From contig JAGXHA010000043.1 in NCBI GenBank assembly GCA_024636475.1, forward strand, positions 42,930 to 106,929: 64,000 nt of DNA. Direction: 5' to 3'. Below, in pieces: positions 1-12,204 of this stretch. A program made the translations under genes and the position numbers. Numbering within the stretch: position 1 is the stretch's first letter; each line of letters opens with the position of its first letter. Origin of the DNA: Roseobacter sp. GTDB lineage: Bacteria > Pseudomonadota > Alphaproteobacteria > Rhodobacterales > Rhodobacteraceae. The notes beneath the pieces were generated by a model. That model made no database searches. It was not told where the DNA came from and worked only from the letters and a program-made list of their open reading frames with translations.

Positions 1-19
1 AGAGGGGTCTTTCAAGCAA

Positions 20-49
20 AAAAGGGCCCACCGCGTGGCAGGCCCTTTT
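20..49 (-). terminator. Rho-independent terminator downstream of choX
   Basis: Arms aaaagggcc (20-28) and ggccctttt (41-49) form a perfect 9-bp stem. Read on the minus strand, the hairpin runs into a T-rich tail directly after the choX stop codon at 66-68. It implies that choX transcription ends here rather than continuing into further transporter genes. Confidence 0.8.
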
Positions 50-65
50 GATCAATCGCGTTGCA

Positions 66-989
66 TTACTCGACGATGGTTTTCGCAGCCATCATCGCAT
101 CGCCACCGTCCATCGTGGTCACACCTGCCAGCCATGCATCCAGCACGGCGGGGTTGGCCTTGATCCAGGCCTTTGCGGCCACGTCAGGATCTTGGCCATC
201 ATCCAGGATCGCGCCCATGATCTCGTTTTCCATGGCCAGTGTGAATTCCAGGTTGTTCAGCAGCGTCCCAACGTTGGGGCAGTCTTCGACAAAGCCTGCG
301 CGGGTGTTGGTGTAGACCGATGCGCCGCCCAGATCCGGGCCAAAGAAATCATCACCGCCCTCAAGGTAGGTCAGTTCGAAATTGGCATTCATCGGGTGTG
401 GCTCCCAGCCCAGAAAGACAACCGGCTCGTTCTTGCCCGTGGCGCGCTTGACCTGCGCCAGCATGCCTTGTTCGGAAGATTCCTTGACCTTGAATTCCTT
501 GAGGTCAAAGGCGTTCGTATCGATCATAGACTGGATCAGGCGGTTGCCGTCATTTCCCGGCTCGATGCCATAAATCGTCCCGTCAAGTGCATCGGCATTC
601 GCAGCGATATCGGCAAACGTCATGATGCCCATATCTGCGGCGGCCTTGTTGACGGCCAGCGTGTATTTCGCCCCCGTCAGGTTGGCACGCAAACTATCGA
701 CGGTGCCGTCCGCGCGGTAAGGCGCGATGTCAGCCTCCATCGTGGGCATCCAGTTGCCCAGAAAGACGTCAACATCACCGGCAGCCATCGCAGTATAGGT
801 CACCGGAACGGACAGGATTTTAATGTCCGTTTCATAGCCTAAAGCTTCCAGAACGACAGTTGTGGCGGCGGTTGTTGCGGTAATGTCTGTCCAGCCTACA
901 TCGGAAAATGTAATTTCTTCACATCCTGCAGCGGCAAGGCTGGTGGCAAAGCTAAGCGAAAGAGCTGTGGTCGTGGCGAGAATTTTCAT
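66..989 (-). CDS. choX: Choline ABC transporter substrate-binding protein, ChoX type
   Basis: This periplasmic binding protein probably delivers choline (possibly also related quaternary amines) to an ABC importer. The 307-residue protein starts with a Sec signal peptide (residues 1-21). The choline aromatic box known from Sinorhizobium meliloti ChoX is present at a constant offset of ten residues: Trp33, Asp35, Trp80, Tyr109, Asn146 and Trp195. The family is OpuAC-like. A strong hairpin terminator follows the stop codon, so permease and ATPase genes are not co-transcribed downstream; they may lie outside the window. The ATG is the first in frame and directly precedes the signal peptide. Choline rather than glycine betaine is preferred because the whole box is conserved. 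Confidence 0.88.
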   Translation of the reverse strand: MKILATTTALSLSFATSLAAAGCEEITFSDVGWTDITATTAATTVVLEALGYETDIKILSVPVTYTAMAAGDVDVFLGNWMPTMEADIAPYRADGTVDSLRANLTGAKYTLAVNKAAADMGIMTFADIAANADALDGTIYGIEPGNDGNRLIQSMIDTNAFDLKEFKVKESSEQGMLAQVKRATGKNEPVVFLGWEPHPMNANFELTYLEGGDDFFGPDLGGASVYTNTRAGFVEDCPNVGTLLNNLEFTLAMENEIMGAILDDGQDPDVAAKAWIKANPAVLDAWLAGVTTMDGGDAMMAAKTIVE

Positions 990-1292
990 ATCTGGCGGCG
1001 TCCCTGAATTGTTATAATTGATGGCGCATTAGAGCGCCAAGAGGTCATGTATTGCAACCCGTTTGTTGGGGAGTATTCCGGTGCTTTCAGCTGCCGGGTG
1101 CAGCGCTTTGATCGCAAAAGACCAAGTGACCATTTTTGCGGCCAGCACGCTTACATGAAAATATGTTTGAAAAATCTAAAAACGAATAGCGTTTGTCATC
1201 CGCAAACGCATCTAAACCAACGGGACCCTAACGAGCCGGCTTCGTCTTGTAAAATCCGTCCGGGCAGCGTGACTGCCCGGACGGTTATCGCG
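990..1292. other. Intergenic region between choX start and katG end
   Basis: About 300 bases without a credible gene. It should hold the choX promoter on the minus strand (AT-rich stretch near 1005-1025) and ends with the katG terminator hairpin. I see no small ORF with a plausible ribosome binding site. Confidence 0.6.
1256..1284 (-). terminator. Terminator hairpin of katG
   Basis: Arms ccgtccgggca (1256-1266) and tgcccggacgg (1274-1284) form a perfect 11-bp GC-rich stem with a 7-base loop. On the minus strand it is followed by ATTTTA, just after the katG stop codon. Confidence 0.8.
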
Positions 1293-3530
<2,238 letters not shown>

Positions 3531-3581
3531 TTATATGCCTTCGCCGAGCATAAAATCAAATTGAATAATCTTACCGCCGTG

Positions 3582-3596
3582 ATAAGCTGTACTTAT
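3582..3596. promoter_or_regulatory. Palindrome at the oxyR start, possible OxyR contact site
   Basis: ATAA-N7-TTAT (3582-3585 and 3593-3596) overlaps the oxyR start codon in the katG/oxyR divergent region. The 4-N7-4 geometry is that of one OxyR half-operator, but the further quartets at 11-base spacing are missing, so this is only a candidate for autoregulation. Confidence 0.3.
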
Positions 3597-4578
3597 GAAA
3601 GATATCACTCTCAAACAGTTACGTTATTTTGACGCCTTGGCCCGCTATCAGCATTTCGGCCATGCCGCTGAGGCATGTTCAATCTCGCAGCCAGCGCTTT
3701 CCTTGCAGATCAAAGAGCTTGAACGCATGTTCGGGGCCACGTTGGTTGAACGCAGTGCCCCCAAGATCAGACTGACCACGCGAGGCGAAGACTTTATCGC
3801 CAAGGGCCGCCAGATCCTGCTGGCGGTAGAAGAACTGGACGATCTCATGAGGGCCTCCAAAGGGCCATTGGCGGGTCGGTTGCGATTGGGTATTATTCCG
3901 ACCGTCGCCCCCTATCTTTTGCCCGAGATCATGGTGGCCTTGTCTGCGCAGTTTGGGCAACTGGAACTTGAAGTGCGCGAATCCATGACGAAATCGTTGA
4001 TCGAGGATTTGTCCGAAGGTCTTCTGGATCTCGCGGTTGTCGCCCTTCCGATCTCGGAACCGAACCTGCGCGAGGTCGCCTTGTTCGGTGAAGAATTCGC
4101 ACTTGTCCGCCCAGAGAGGGATGCAGACAAACCCATTCCCAGCCCCAAACTGCTTAAGACTATGCACCTGCTGCTGCTAGAGGAAGGACATTGCTTTCGT
4201 GATCAAGCGCTTTCGGTATGCCAGATGTCCGATGCACAGCCGCGCCAGTTGATGGAAGGCAGTTCGCTATCGACACTGGTTCAGATGGTCGGCGCGGGGA
4301 TGGGCGTTACCCTCATTCCAGAGATTGCCATCAATCTGGAGGCGCGATCCACGGACGTGTCTATCGTCAAATTCCCCAAGCCCGCACCCACCCGCACAAT
4401 CGGGATGGTTTGGCGCAAAACCAATCCTCTTTCCGATCAATTCCTCCAGATCGGAGAGATCGTGCGCAGCGTAGGCGAGAAAAAGCGCGATGTGACGAGG
4501 GTGGACTCGGGCGTGCATCCAACCGCCGAGGATGACAGCACAAGTTTGCCAGTGATGACAGCGTCCATCCCGAAATGA
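3595..4578 (+). CDS. oxyR: Hydrogen-peroxide sensor, LysR-family regulator OxyR
   Basis: LysR-type activator of 327 residues. The N-terminal winged helix-turn-helix (residues 5-65) is followed by a substrate-like sensor domain (about 90-300). The redox pair is present: Cys200 in EEGHCFRDQ and Cys209, nine residues on, matching Cys199/Cys208 of Escherichia coli OxyR, which form a disulfide on peroxide exposure. It is divergent from katG, its expected main target. The C-terminal tail after about residue 300 is longer than in the E. coli protein and low in recognisable features. A different LysR function is unlikely given the Cys pair and the neighbour. Confidence 0.94.
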   Translation: MKDITLKQLRYFDALARYQHFGHAAEACSISQPALSLQIKELERMFGATLVERSAPKIRLTTRGEDFIAKGRQILLAVEELDDLMRASKGPLAGRLRLGIIPTVAPYLLPEIMVALSAQFGQLELEVRESMTKSLIEDLSEGLLDLAVVALPISEPNLREVALFGEEFALVRPERDADKPIPSPKLLKTMHLLLLEEGHCFRDQALSVCQMSDAQPRQLMEGSSLSTLVQMVGAGMGVTLIPEIAINLEARSTDVSIVKFPKPAPTRTIGMVWRKTNPLSDQFLQIGEIVRSVGEKKRDVTRVDSGVHPTAEDDSTSLPVMTASIPK

Positions 4579-4734
4579 TCACGCACCGCTGTCGCAGATG
4601 CAAGCGAAGCCCAAAAGTAAGCGGCTCTCTCGCGTGTCGGGATAATAATCGATATTCTTACTTAGAAAAATGCTCCAAGGTTTTGCGCATGTCCCCAGCC
4701 GCATAGAAAGAACCTACATCTTTGTTTCAGGATC

Positions 4735-5901
4735 CTATGTCGCGACAAGAGACCGGGCAATCAGCTCCTTCATGATCTCGTTGCTGCCGCCATAAATCTT
4801 TTGCACACGGGCATCTGCGTAAAGCTGGGCGATGGGATAATCGCTCATATAGCCATAACCGCCATGCAGTTGGAGGCATTCATCAACGACATCGCATTGC
4901 ATCTGCGTGACCCACCACTTTGCCATCGATGCCGTAGACGCATCCAGCGTCCCTGCCATAAAACGGTCAATACAGTTATCGACGAAAACCCGTGCCACAT
5001 GCGCAATCGTTTTCGCCTCGGCCAGTTTGAAACGGGTATTTTGCATCTCAAGCAAGGATTTACCAAATACCTGTCTGTTGGCCGTGTAGTCAATCGTGAC
5101 CGCCAAAGCGGTTTCCATCGCAGCAATACCACCGACAGCGATGATCAGACGTTCACGCGGAAGGGCTGTCATCAATTGCTTAAAGCCCTGCCCTTCTGCG
5201 CCGCCCAGCAAATTTTCAGGACCGACGCGGACATTGTCAAAGAACAGTTCGGACGTGTCCTGACTTTTCAGTCCTATCTTGTCGAGGTTGCGGCCCCGCG
5301 CAAAGCCCTTCTGGTTTTCGGTCTCGACCACGACAAGCGAGATGCCTTTGCCACCTTGGGACGGGTCCGTTTTGCATACGACAATCACCAGATCGGCAAG
5401 TTGGCCATTTGAAATAAAGGTCTTGGAGCCGTTGATGACATATTCGTTTCCGTCCAGCGTCGCGGTCGTCTTAATCGATTGCAAGTCAGAGCCCGTGCCC
5501 GGTTCGGTCATTGCAATCGCACAGACCAACTCTCCCGATGCCATGCCCGGCAACCAGCGTTTTTTCTGCTCTTCGGTGCCGTAGTCCAAAAAGTAATGAG
5601 CACAGATCTGGCTGTGCACCGAGTTCCCAAAACCCGACGACCCTGACGCCCCTTTGCCGCGGTGTTGTTCGGTCAGGATGACGCATTCATGACGAAAATC
5701 GCCTCCAGCCCCGCCATATTCTTCGGGGATCGAGGCACATAGAATGCCTGCATCCCCCGCCTTGTTCCAAAACGCGCGGTCCACATGGCCCTGCGCTCGC
5801 CAGCGATCCTCATGAGGAAACATTTCTGCGCGGTAAAATCTGTTGATCTCATCGGCAAGCATGCGCAATTCATCGGTCATCCAAGTCGCTTCATAGCTCA
5901 T
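4735..5901 (-). CDS. Acyl-CoA dehydrogenase
   Basis: FAD-dependent acyl-CoA dehydrogenase of 388 residues that introduces an alpha-beta double bond in an acyl-CoA and passes electrons to ETF. It shows the family signatures AMTEPGTGSDLQSI (middle domain) and LQLHGGYGYMSDYP followed by YGGSNEIMKELIAR at the C-terminus. The position that carries the catalytic Glu in medium-chain enzymes is Gly (YGGSNE), so the base probably comes from another helix, as in the long-chain and isovaleryl types. The start codon overlaps the stop of the upstream CoA-transferase gene (ATGA), so the two are translationally coupled. The substrate cannot be told from sequence. Confidence 0.9.
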   Translation of the reverse strand: MSYEATWMTDELRMLADEINRFYRAEMFPHEDRWRAQGHVDRAFWNKAGDAGILCASIPEEYGGAGGDFRHECVILTEQHRGKGASGSSGFGNSVHSQICAHYFLDYGTEEQKKRWLPGMASGELVCAIAMTEPGTGSDLQSIKTTATLDGNEYVINGSKTFISNGQLADLVIVVCKTDPSQGGKGISLVVVETENQKGFARGRNLDKIGLKSQDTSELFFDNVRVGPENLLGGAEGQGFKQLMTALPRERLIIAVGGIAAMETALAVTIDYTANRQVFGKSLLEMQNTRFKLAEAKTIAHVARVFVDNCIDRFMAGTLDASTASMAKWWVTQMQCDVVDECLQLHGGYGYMSDYPIAQLYADARVQKIYGGSNEIMKELIARSLVAT

Positions 5902-7004
5902 GTTGTTTCCCCTTCTTGCGTTGCGGACGCGCGGATTTCAGCCAGAATTTCGGCGGTGTGTTCCCCGCGTGCGGGTGGTCTGCGCGGCACAGGGGTTTGA
6001 TTGTCAAATCGTGGTGCGGCTGCGGCCTGCAGCGGGCCGTCAGCACTCCAGATGCCACGCGCTTTGCTCAGCTCGTGGCCCAGCGCCTCGTCTGGGCTTA
6101 GCACGGGTGCGACGCAGGCATCCGTGCCCGCAAAAACCTTTGCCCAATGATCGCGGGACCGTGTTGCAAACAAATCCACCAGCCGTTGCATCGCCTTTGG
6201 CCAGCTTGCAGGATCAAACTGGTGGATGAAGTCGGCATCATCTTCCAAACCGAGATGCGTCAGGAAAACTGTGTAGAACTTGGATTCCAGACATTGCACG
6301 CTGATAAACCGGCCATCTGCGCAGGCATATGTCCGGCTCCAGTGTGGCCCGTCCAAAAGGCTGGCACCCCGGTCCGAGTTTTGCGGCCCACTTTGCCTCA
6401 GCGTCATCAGCAAGTTCATCATATGGGCAGACCCGTCAACGATTGCCGCATCAACCACCGTACCGTTGCCAGTCTGGCGCGCGTTCAAAATACCTGCCAG
6501 CATGCCTACAGTAAGATAGAGGGCCCCGCCCCCGATATCCCCTACCAAGGTAGGTGGCGCAACAGGTGGTTGCCCTGGCAATGACGCATACCAAAGCGCG
6601 CCGGACAGACCGATATAATTCATGTCATGACCTGCCATGGTGGCCATCGGTCCGGTCTGGCCCCATCCCGTCATCCGGCCATAGACCAGCGCCGGGTTGA
6701 TCGCGTGGCAAACCTCAGGTCCAAGCCCCAGCTTTTCCATCACACCCGGACGGAACCCCTCGATCAGGCCATCCGCCGTGCGCAGCAACGCCTTCAGCGT
6801 CGCCACGTCCTGCGGGTCTTTAAGGTCCAGCGCGATAGAACGTTTTCCACGGTCGATAACAGGTGCGGCGGGCATACCCGGAGTGGGGTTGCCGCCCTTG
6901 CGGTGGACGACAACCACATCCGCGCCCAGATCGGCCAGATGCATGGCAGAAAAAGGCGCAGGACCGATCCCCTCGATCTCTATGATGCGGATGCCATTCA
7001 ACAT
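5898..7004 (-). CDS. CaiB/BaiF family (class III) CoA transferase
   Basis: Class III CoA transferase or acyl-CoA racemase family protein of 368 residues. The start is placed at the ATG at 7004 (MLNGIRIIEIEG), which has a GAGGAAA ribosome binding site. An in-frame Met 18 codons upstream would add a tail without family similarity. The N-terminal Rossmann-like part reads ADLGADVVVVHRKGG, and GMPAAPVIDRGKRSIALDLK follows. The usual catalytic Asp region lies near GHDMNYIGLSG. It is co-transcribed with the acyl-CoA dehydrogenase, so the pair probably activates and oxidises one branched or carnitine-like acid. Alpha-methylacyl-CoA racemase activity is the main alternative. Confidence 0.88.
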   Translation of the reverse strand: MLNGIRIIEIEGIGPAPFSAMHLADLGADVVVVHRKGGNPTPGMPAAPVIDRGKRSIALDLKDPQDVATLKALLRTADGLIEGFRPGVMEKLGLGPEVCHAINPALVYGRMTGWGQTGPMATMAGHDMNYIGLSGALWYASLPGQPPVAPPTLVGDIGGGALYLTVGMLAGILNARQTGNGTVVDAAIVDGSAHMMNLLMTLRQSGPQNSDRGASLLDGPHWSRTYACADGRFISVQCLESKFYTVFLTHLGLEDDADFIHQFDPASWPKAMQRLVDLFATRSRDHWAKVFAGTDACVAPVLSPDEALGHELSKARGIWSADGPLQAAAAPRFDNQTPVPRRPPARGEHTAEILAEIRASATQEGETT

Positions 7005-7157
7005 CTGTTTTTCCTCTTCCCTCATAACTGCGGCAATCGCCACCGACCTGCCATCCACTCTAGTATTGTTTTTCCACCCTGGAACAGCCCGGCCTTACCC
7101 CTTGTGCCGACCTGTCCTGATTTTGCATCTATTCCAAGGTGATCAAACGCGTGCCCC

Positions 7158-8012
7158 TTAGAAAAGCGCCTCAAGCAACGGATTGGGGAATTTGCGCCTG
7201 ATGGTAACAGCCTGAAAACTCTCGGACAGCCCCACGTCATAGTCCGCTTCCTTGAGCAGGCCCGTTTCCAGTTCGTTTTTGACCACAATCGGCGGCAACA
7301 AGGCCAGCCCGATGTCTTCGCGCGCCAACAGGCGCATCATCGCCATGTCGTCGACTTCTGCCGCAAGGACGGGCCGGATATCCAGACGTTCGCACAGCGT
7401 ATCAAATCCGGCCCTGATGGGGCTGTCAGTGGTGGGAACAATGATGGGATTTCTTCCCAACAGATCATTCAGGCTTTGTCCCGCGTTGATCCGTGCAGCA
7501 GTACCGATGATGCTGACGGGCTGTTGGGACACCGGGTGCACCATGAACGATGTCAGCGCATCCGACGCCGGGCTTCGGTTGGTCAGCACGACATCCAGCC
7601 TGAGCGCTTCCAACCCCAAAAGCAGCTCCATCGAGGTGCCCGAGCGCAGAATCAGCTCGACCTCGGGTTTGCCCAGAAGCGGGCGCAGGAATTCGATCTG
7701 GAAGTTGCGCGAGAGTGTGGCCAGCGCGCCGACCCGCAAGACCTGACGCGGGCTGGCTGTGCGTTGAAGCGTTGCCAGCAACTCCTGACCCGCGCCAAAA
7801 ATCGTATCGGCATAGTCAACCGCGATCCGCCCTGCTTCGGTCAGATGCAACTGCCTTCCCCGACGTTCAAACACGGGTTGGCCCAACCGATCCTCCAGCT
7901 TTCGGATCTGAACGGATACGGCAGATTGCGACAGATTAAGCCGCGCTGCTGTGCGCGTCAGGTTCCCGTCGCGGGCGACCTCCCAGAAATATCGCAGGTG
8001 ATTATAATTCAT
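7158..8012 (-). CDS. LysR-family regulator (NhaR-like), divergent from dabBA
   Basis: LysR-type regulator of 284 residues. The start chosen is MNYNHLRYFWEVARDGNL at 8012, the typical N-terminus of the NhaR branch; an in-frame extension to 8048 lacks support. The winged helix is at residues 5-60 (TRTAARLNLSQSAVSVQIRKLE) and the effector domain at about 90-280. It is divergent from dabB-dabA with a near-palindrome between them, so control of the inorganic-carbon uptake genes is likely; LysR-type genes accompany DAB operons in other bacteria. It also faces the CoA-transferase operon tail to tail with head about 150 bases away, so control of that operon cannot be excluded. Confidence 0.85.
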   Translation of the reverse strand: MNYNHLRYFWEVARDGNLTRTAARLNLSQSAVSVQIRKLEDRLGQPVFERRGRQLHLTEAGRIAVDYADTIFGAGQELLATLQRTASPRQVLRVGALATLSRNFQIEFLRPLLGKPEVELILRSGTSMELLLGLEALRLDVVLTNRSPASDALTSFMVHPVSQQPVSIIGTAARINAGQSLNDLLGRNPIIVPTTDSPIRAGFDTLCERLDIRPVLAAEVDDMAMMRLLAREDIGLALLPPIVVKNELETGLLKEADYDVGLSESFQAVTIRRKFPNPLLEALF

Positions 8013-8037
8013 GTCATTCGTTTTAAGTGAACGATGC

Positions 8038-8065
8038 GTTGCGAACAATGAATTTTATTCTCAAC
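8038..8065. promoter_or_regulatory. Candidate LysR operator upstream of dabB
   Basis: Imperfect inverted repeat: gttgcgaa at 8038-8045 and ttctcaac at 8058-8065 (7 of 8 positions pair, 12-base spacer). It has the T-N11-A-like shape of LysR sites. It sits in the divergent region between the LysR start (8012) and the dabB start (8117). Confidence 0.5.
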
Positions 8066-8116
8066 ATGACTTTACCTATCAGAGCGCGACACCTTTTGCC
8101 GCTAACGGAGCCTGAT

Positions 8117-9703
8117 ATGCTGACCTACCTGTTGCCTCTTCTTGCCGCTGCCGCCCTTCTGGGCATGGCTGCTTTTCTGCATCTCAATCGCACAGTGCCA
8201 ACGCGCAGCGCTGCACGCCTGAGCGAGGTGGCAGCAGTTGGGGCGCTCTTGGTCGCGGCTGTCTCCCTTGCTGTGCTGATCACCCAAGGTGCCGGAAACA
8301 GCCCACTGATCGGGATCTTCGGCATAGGTCTGTCTGCACGCATTGATGTTATCAGCATGACGATGCTGTTGTTGGTGACATTCATCGGCTGGGTGGTGGT
8401 GCGTTATGCCCGAACATATCTGGATGGCGAACCGCGGCAGACGGATTTCACGATTTGGCTGCTTGCAACCTTGGCCGCCGTGGTCTTGTTGGTCCAATCG
8501 GGAAATGTGGTCCAGTTTGTGGGTGCCTGGATCGCGACCAGTCTGGCCCTGCACAAGTTGCTGTTGTTCTATCCGGGCCGCATCGCAGCACAGCGCGCAG
8601 CGTATAAAAAGTTCGTCACGGCGCGGATTGGCGATGTTGCCCTTGTCTCAGCCAGCATTCTGCTGATCACCGCTTACGGGACAACGCAAATCTCGGAAAT
8701 ACTCAGCGCAGCAAGGCTGGGTGAAGGCGGAGGGTTGGCGATCAGTGCTGCGGCCCTGCTTGCACTTGCCGCCCTGCTGAAGTCTGCGCAATTTCCCACC
8801 CATGGCTGGCTCACCGAGGTGATGGAGGCCCCCACTCCCGTCTCGGCCCTGTTGCATGCTGGCGTCGTCAACGGCGGAGGCTTTCTTTTGATCCGGTTTG
8901 CGGATGTCATGCTCATGTCGCCCCTCGTTCTGGCGGTATTGGTGGCAACGGGTGGTTTCACAGCGCTTTTTGGCGGCGTCGTCATGCTGACCCAACCCAC
9001 AGTCAAAGTCTCGCTGGCGTGGTCAACCGTGTCGCAGATGGGGTTTATGATCTTGCAATGCGGGTTGGCGCTGTTTCCGCTCGCACTGCTGCACATCGTG
9101 GCGCACTCGCTTTACAAGGCACATTCGTTTTTGGCGGCGGGTGGCGCTGTGGAACGGATCACGGCAATTCGCAGGCCCGGCCCTATTGCGGTTCCCGATC
9201 TGGGTGCCGTCACACGCGCCTTTGGACTGGCCATCGCGATTTACGGAATAATCTATGTCGGCTCGGGGGCGCTGATCGGTTTCGGTACCAAGTCGCCACA
9301 GGCCGTCGCCTTGGGTGCCATTTTGATCTTCGGTGTGGCGTATTTGCTTGCCCAGGGGCTGGCGGATGCAGCACCGCGTAGCCTGACCCGGCGCACGGCA
9401 GTGATGTCCGTTGGAGCGACCATTGCCTATCTGGCGCTGCAACGTGGATCGGAATGGCTGACGGCTGGCAGCTTGCCCCCGGCCCCAGCCGCAGGTCCGC
9501 TTGAATGGGCGCTGATCTTGCTGTCGCTCTTCAGCTTTGGCGCGGTGGCGCTGGCGCAATCGACTCTGCCGCTGTGGTCGCATCACCCCGCGGCACAGGG
9601 CCTGCGCATTCATCTGTCAAACGGGCTTTATATCAACGCCATCGAGGATCGCCTGCTCAGAGGCTGGTCCAGAAGAACCACCCCCACAGGAGAGATATCA
9701 TGA
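8117..9703 (+). CDS. dabB: DabB, membrane subunit of the DAB inorganic-carbon accumulation system
   Basis: Polytopic membrane protein of 528 residues related to the NuoL/MrpA proton-antiporter subunits of complex I (proton-translocating core with [35 protein letters not shown] helices). In the DAB system it couples the cation gradient to vectorial hydration of CO2 by DabA. The ATG at 8117 is preceded by CGGAG; an earlier in-frame start at 8027 adds residues without family likeness. The stop overlaps the next start (ATGA at 9700), so dabA is coupled. The direct neighbour DabA rules out a role as an isolated complex I subunit. Confidence 0.92.
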   Translation: MLTYLLPLLAAAALLGMAAFLHLNRTVPTRSAARLSEVAAVGALLVAAVSLAVLITQGAGNSPLIGIFGIGLSARIDVISMTMLLLVTFIGWVVVRYARTYLDGEPRQTDFTIWLLATLAAVVLLVQSGNVVQFVGAWIATSLALHKLLLFYPGRIAAQRAAYKKFVTARIGDVALVSASILLITAYGTTQISEILSAARLGEGGGLAISAAALLALAALLKSAQFPTHGWLTEVMEAPTPVSALLHAGVVNGGGFLLIRFADVMLMSPLVLAVLVATGGFTALFGGVVMLTQPTVKVSLAWSTVSQMGFMILQCGLALFPLALLHIVAHSLYKAHSFLAAGGAVERITAIRRPGPIAVPDLGAVTRAFGLAIAIYGIIYVGSGALIGFGTKSPQAVALGAILIFGVAYLLAQGLADAAPRSLTRRTAVMSVGATIAYLALQRGSEWLTAGSLPPAPAAGPLEWALILLSLFSFGAVALAQSTLPLWSHHPAAQGLRIHLSNGLYINAIEDRLLRGWSRRTTPTGEIS

Positions 9704-12114
9704 AGTCGGGAACACATGCCGGATTTTCAGGGCCACATCTTGAAATCATCGCGGCCTCCGAGGCGTCAAGCCGTACCATCCCGCCGCTTTGGCCTTTGTC
9801 CTCCTCCGTTGCGGTGAACCCGTTTCTGGGCCAGACCGACAAGACCCTTGCCGAAGTGTCAGGCCTTTTGGGGCGGGTTGCAGGCGTCAATGCGACGATG
9901 CCCAACGCGTGGTACAACGACCGCATCGCAGACGGCACGATCACAGATGAGGATCTGGCGGCAGCGCTGGCCAAGGCACCTTCGGGCGCACCTGCCAGCC
10001 TTGCCGCGCTCAAGGCTGCTGCAACCGCATCTGATGAACCTGTGCATGCACTTCCTACAATCGCCCAGTTGGCGCAAGGCGTGTCAGGCATCGACTGGCC
10101 AGGGTTGATCGAGGACCGGATCGGCGCTTGGGCATCTGGATATTTCGACGCGGGCCAGGCGCTGTGGCAGGTCACCCCCGGACGCGACGCCTTTGAAAGC
10201 TGGACGGTCTTTGCCAGCCGGGATTTGACACCTGAAATCGCAGGTCTCAAAGGGTTTGCGGGTTTTGTGGCAGACTTGCCGGGGCGCGCAAGAACTTCGC
10301 TTGCGCTGGCCTGTGATACGCTTGGGCTTACGCCTGACGCCTCGGCCACCTATTTCCACCAACTGCTGTTGGGCATGGGCGGGTGGTCTCAGACCGCGCG
10401 GTATCGCCTTTGGCAGGCCGAGCTTGAGGGGCGAACCGACCCAATTACCACGGACCTGCTGACAATCCGTTTGATCTGGGAACATGCACTTGTGCTTCAA
10501 TACGGAGCCCAGATCGCGGATGCCTGGGCTGACATCCGCACCGCTCATGCAGCGCCCCCAATGCCGACCCCTGCGCAAATCGCTGCTGGCGTGCTGCAAA
10601 CCGCGGCAGAGCGCGCAGGCCAGCGCCATCTTGCGGCAACTCTCGCCTCGCAAGGTCAGACACAGGCGACGGGTCGCCCTGGTTTGCAGGCCGCGTTTTG
10701 CATCGACGTGCGCTCCGAAGTCTTCCGGCGCGCGCTGGAAAGCCTTGATCCATCCATCCAAACCTTGGGGTTTGCAGGGTTCTTCGGTCTGACACCGTCA
10801 CACCGCGACTTTGCCTCAGACGTCGAAGAAGCGCGGCTTCCGGTGCTCTTGTCACCCGGCTTGACCAGCACGACGACGCAAAAAGGGACCGGAAATGCCG
10901 ATCGGTCCGCCCGTCTGATGGCACGGGCGGTCCGCGCCTGGGGTCGGTTCAAGCTGGCTGCTGTGTCGTCTTTCGCCTTTGTCGAAGCCACTGGGCCGCT
11001 TTATGCAGCCAAGCTGGCACGCGACGCGCTGAGCCTGCCGCACGACGCCCAAAAAGCGGCACCACAGCCCCGGTTCAGCGATGATTTCGCCCTGCCCGAC
11101 CGGATCGCTGCGGCAGCGAAAATCCTGCGCGCAATGTCATTGACAGACCGTTTTGCGCCATTGGTCCTCCTGGTGGGTCATGGGGCCAGCGTTGTGAACA
11201 ATCCCCATGAGAGTGCCCTGCATTGTGGTGCTTGCGGCGGTTACAAAGGCGATGTGAATGCGCGGTTGCTGGCCGCGATGCTAAACGATCCCGACGTGCG
11301 TGCTGGTTTGGCACAGGATGGCATAGATGTTCCGGCAGATACCGTCTTTTTGGCCGGACTGCATGATACGACGACGGATGCTGTGACGTTGTTTGATGGC
11401 GATACTGGCCAATCCGGCCACGCTGCCACCTTACGCAAGACCAAGGACTGGCTGGCGGCAGCAGGCAAAATCACCCGGACAGAACGTGCCTTGCGGCTGC
11501 CCCGCGCAGAAGGGGCCGCAACGCTCAAGCAGCGCAGCACAGACTGGGCTGAAACCCGTCCCGAATGGGCACTGGCTGGATGCAGCGCCCTGATTGCGGC
11601 ACCGCGCAGCAGAACCCGGGGCAAGGGGTTGGCCGGGCGTGCTTTTCTGCACGACTACGACTGGACCAAAGATGACGGGTTTGGTGTGTTGGAACTTATC
11701 CTGACCGCGCCCGTCGTCGTCGCAAGCTGGATCAGCCTGCAATATTACGGGTCTGTCGTTGCGCCGGATGTTTTCGGCGCCGGCAACAAGTTGTTGCACA
11801 ATGTCTCTGGTGGCATTGGCGTTCTGGAAGGCAACGGTGGCAATCTGCGCACGGGACTGCCCTGGCAATCGGTGCACGACGGCGAACGTTTCGCCCATGA
11901 TCCGCTGCGCCTCTCGGTCTGCGTCGAAGCACCTGCCAAGGCGGTTTGCGACGTGCTTGCCCGCCACCCGCAGGTCAAGGCGCTGTTCGACAACAACTGG
12001 CTGCATCTGGTTTTGTTGGATGAAGACGGCCAGATGGTGCACAGATACATTGGCGATCTGGCGTGGGAGGCCATCAAGGTGCCCTCGGACACCGCGCTAG
12101 AGGCAGCAGCATAA
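9700..12114 (+). CDS. dabA: DabA, carbonic-anhydrase-like subunit of the DAB system (DUF2309)
   Basis: Soluble or peripheral subunit of 804 residues (DUF2309/UPF0753) that hydrates CO2 to bicarbonate one way when bound to DabB. The zinc residues match those of Halothiobacillus neapolitanus DabA in order and spacing: Cys334 and Asp336 in FCIDVRSE, then His494 in LVGHGAS and Cys509 in HCGACGG, with the same 15-residue gap between the last two. The start at 9700 follows AGGAGAG and overlaps the dabB stop. A perfect 12-bp hairpin lies just downstream. In a heterotroph the bicarbonate would feed anaplerotic carboxylases; no RuBisCO is seen in the window. Confidence 0.94.
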   Translation: MKSGTHAGFSGPHLEIIAASEASSRTIPPLWPLSSSVAVNPFLGQTDKTLAEVSGLLGRVAGVNATMPNAWYNDRIADGTITDEDLAAALAKAPSGAPASLAALKAAATASDEPVHALPTIAQLAQGVSGIDWPGLIEDRIGAWASGYFDAGQALWQVTPGRDAFESWTVFASRDLTPEIAGLKGFAGFVADLPGRARTSLALACDTLGLTPDASATYFHQLLLGMGGWSQTARYRLWQAELEGRTDPITTDLLTIRLIWEHALVLQYGAQIADAWADIRTAHAAPPMPTPAQIAAGVLQTAAERAGQRHLAATLASQGQTQATGRPGLQAAFCIDVRSEVFRRALESLDPSIQTLGFAGFFGLTPSHRDFASDVEEARLPVLLSPGLTSTTTQKGTGNADRSARLMARAVRAWGRFKLAAVSSFAFVEATGPLYAAKLARDALSLPHDAQKAAPQPRFSDDFALPDRIAAAAKILRAMSLTDRFAPLVLLVGHGASVVNNPHESALHCGACGGYKGDVNARLLAAMLNDPDVRAGLAQDGIDVPADTVFLAGLHDTTTDAVTLFDGDTGQSGHAATLRKTKDWLAAAGKITRTERALRLPRAEGAATLKQRSTDWAETRPEWALAGCSALIAAPRSRTRGKGLAGRAFLHDYDWTKDDGFGVLELILTAPVVVASWISLQYYGSVVAPDVFGAGNKLLHNVSGGIGVLEGNGGNLRTGLPWQSVHDGERFAHDPLRLSVCVEAPAKAVCDVLARHPQVKALFDNNWLHLVLLDEDGQMVHRYIGDLAWEAIKVPSDTALEAAA

Positions 12115-12124
12115 GACACGCCAA

Positions 12125-12157
12125 CAAAGGCAAGCAGATTGGACATGCTTGCCTTTG
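12125..12157. terminator. Hairpin after dabA
   Basis: Arms caaaggcaagca (12125-12136) and tgcttgcctttg (12146-12157) form a perfect 12-bp stem, 11 bases after the dabA stop. There is no clear T-tract, so it could be a terminator or a transcript-stabilising hairpin before the ArsC-like gene. Confidence 0.6.
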
Positions 12158-12204
12158 GAGGTCTGATGTAGGAGTTTGCAGGCTCAACCAAAGGAGACTG
12201 CGAC

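Noticed and set aside
9505..9699. N-terminal extension of DabA
   Set aside because: It lies inside dabB in another frame; the ATGA overlap at 9700 with AGGAGAG is a normal coupled start.
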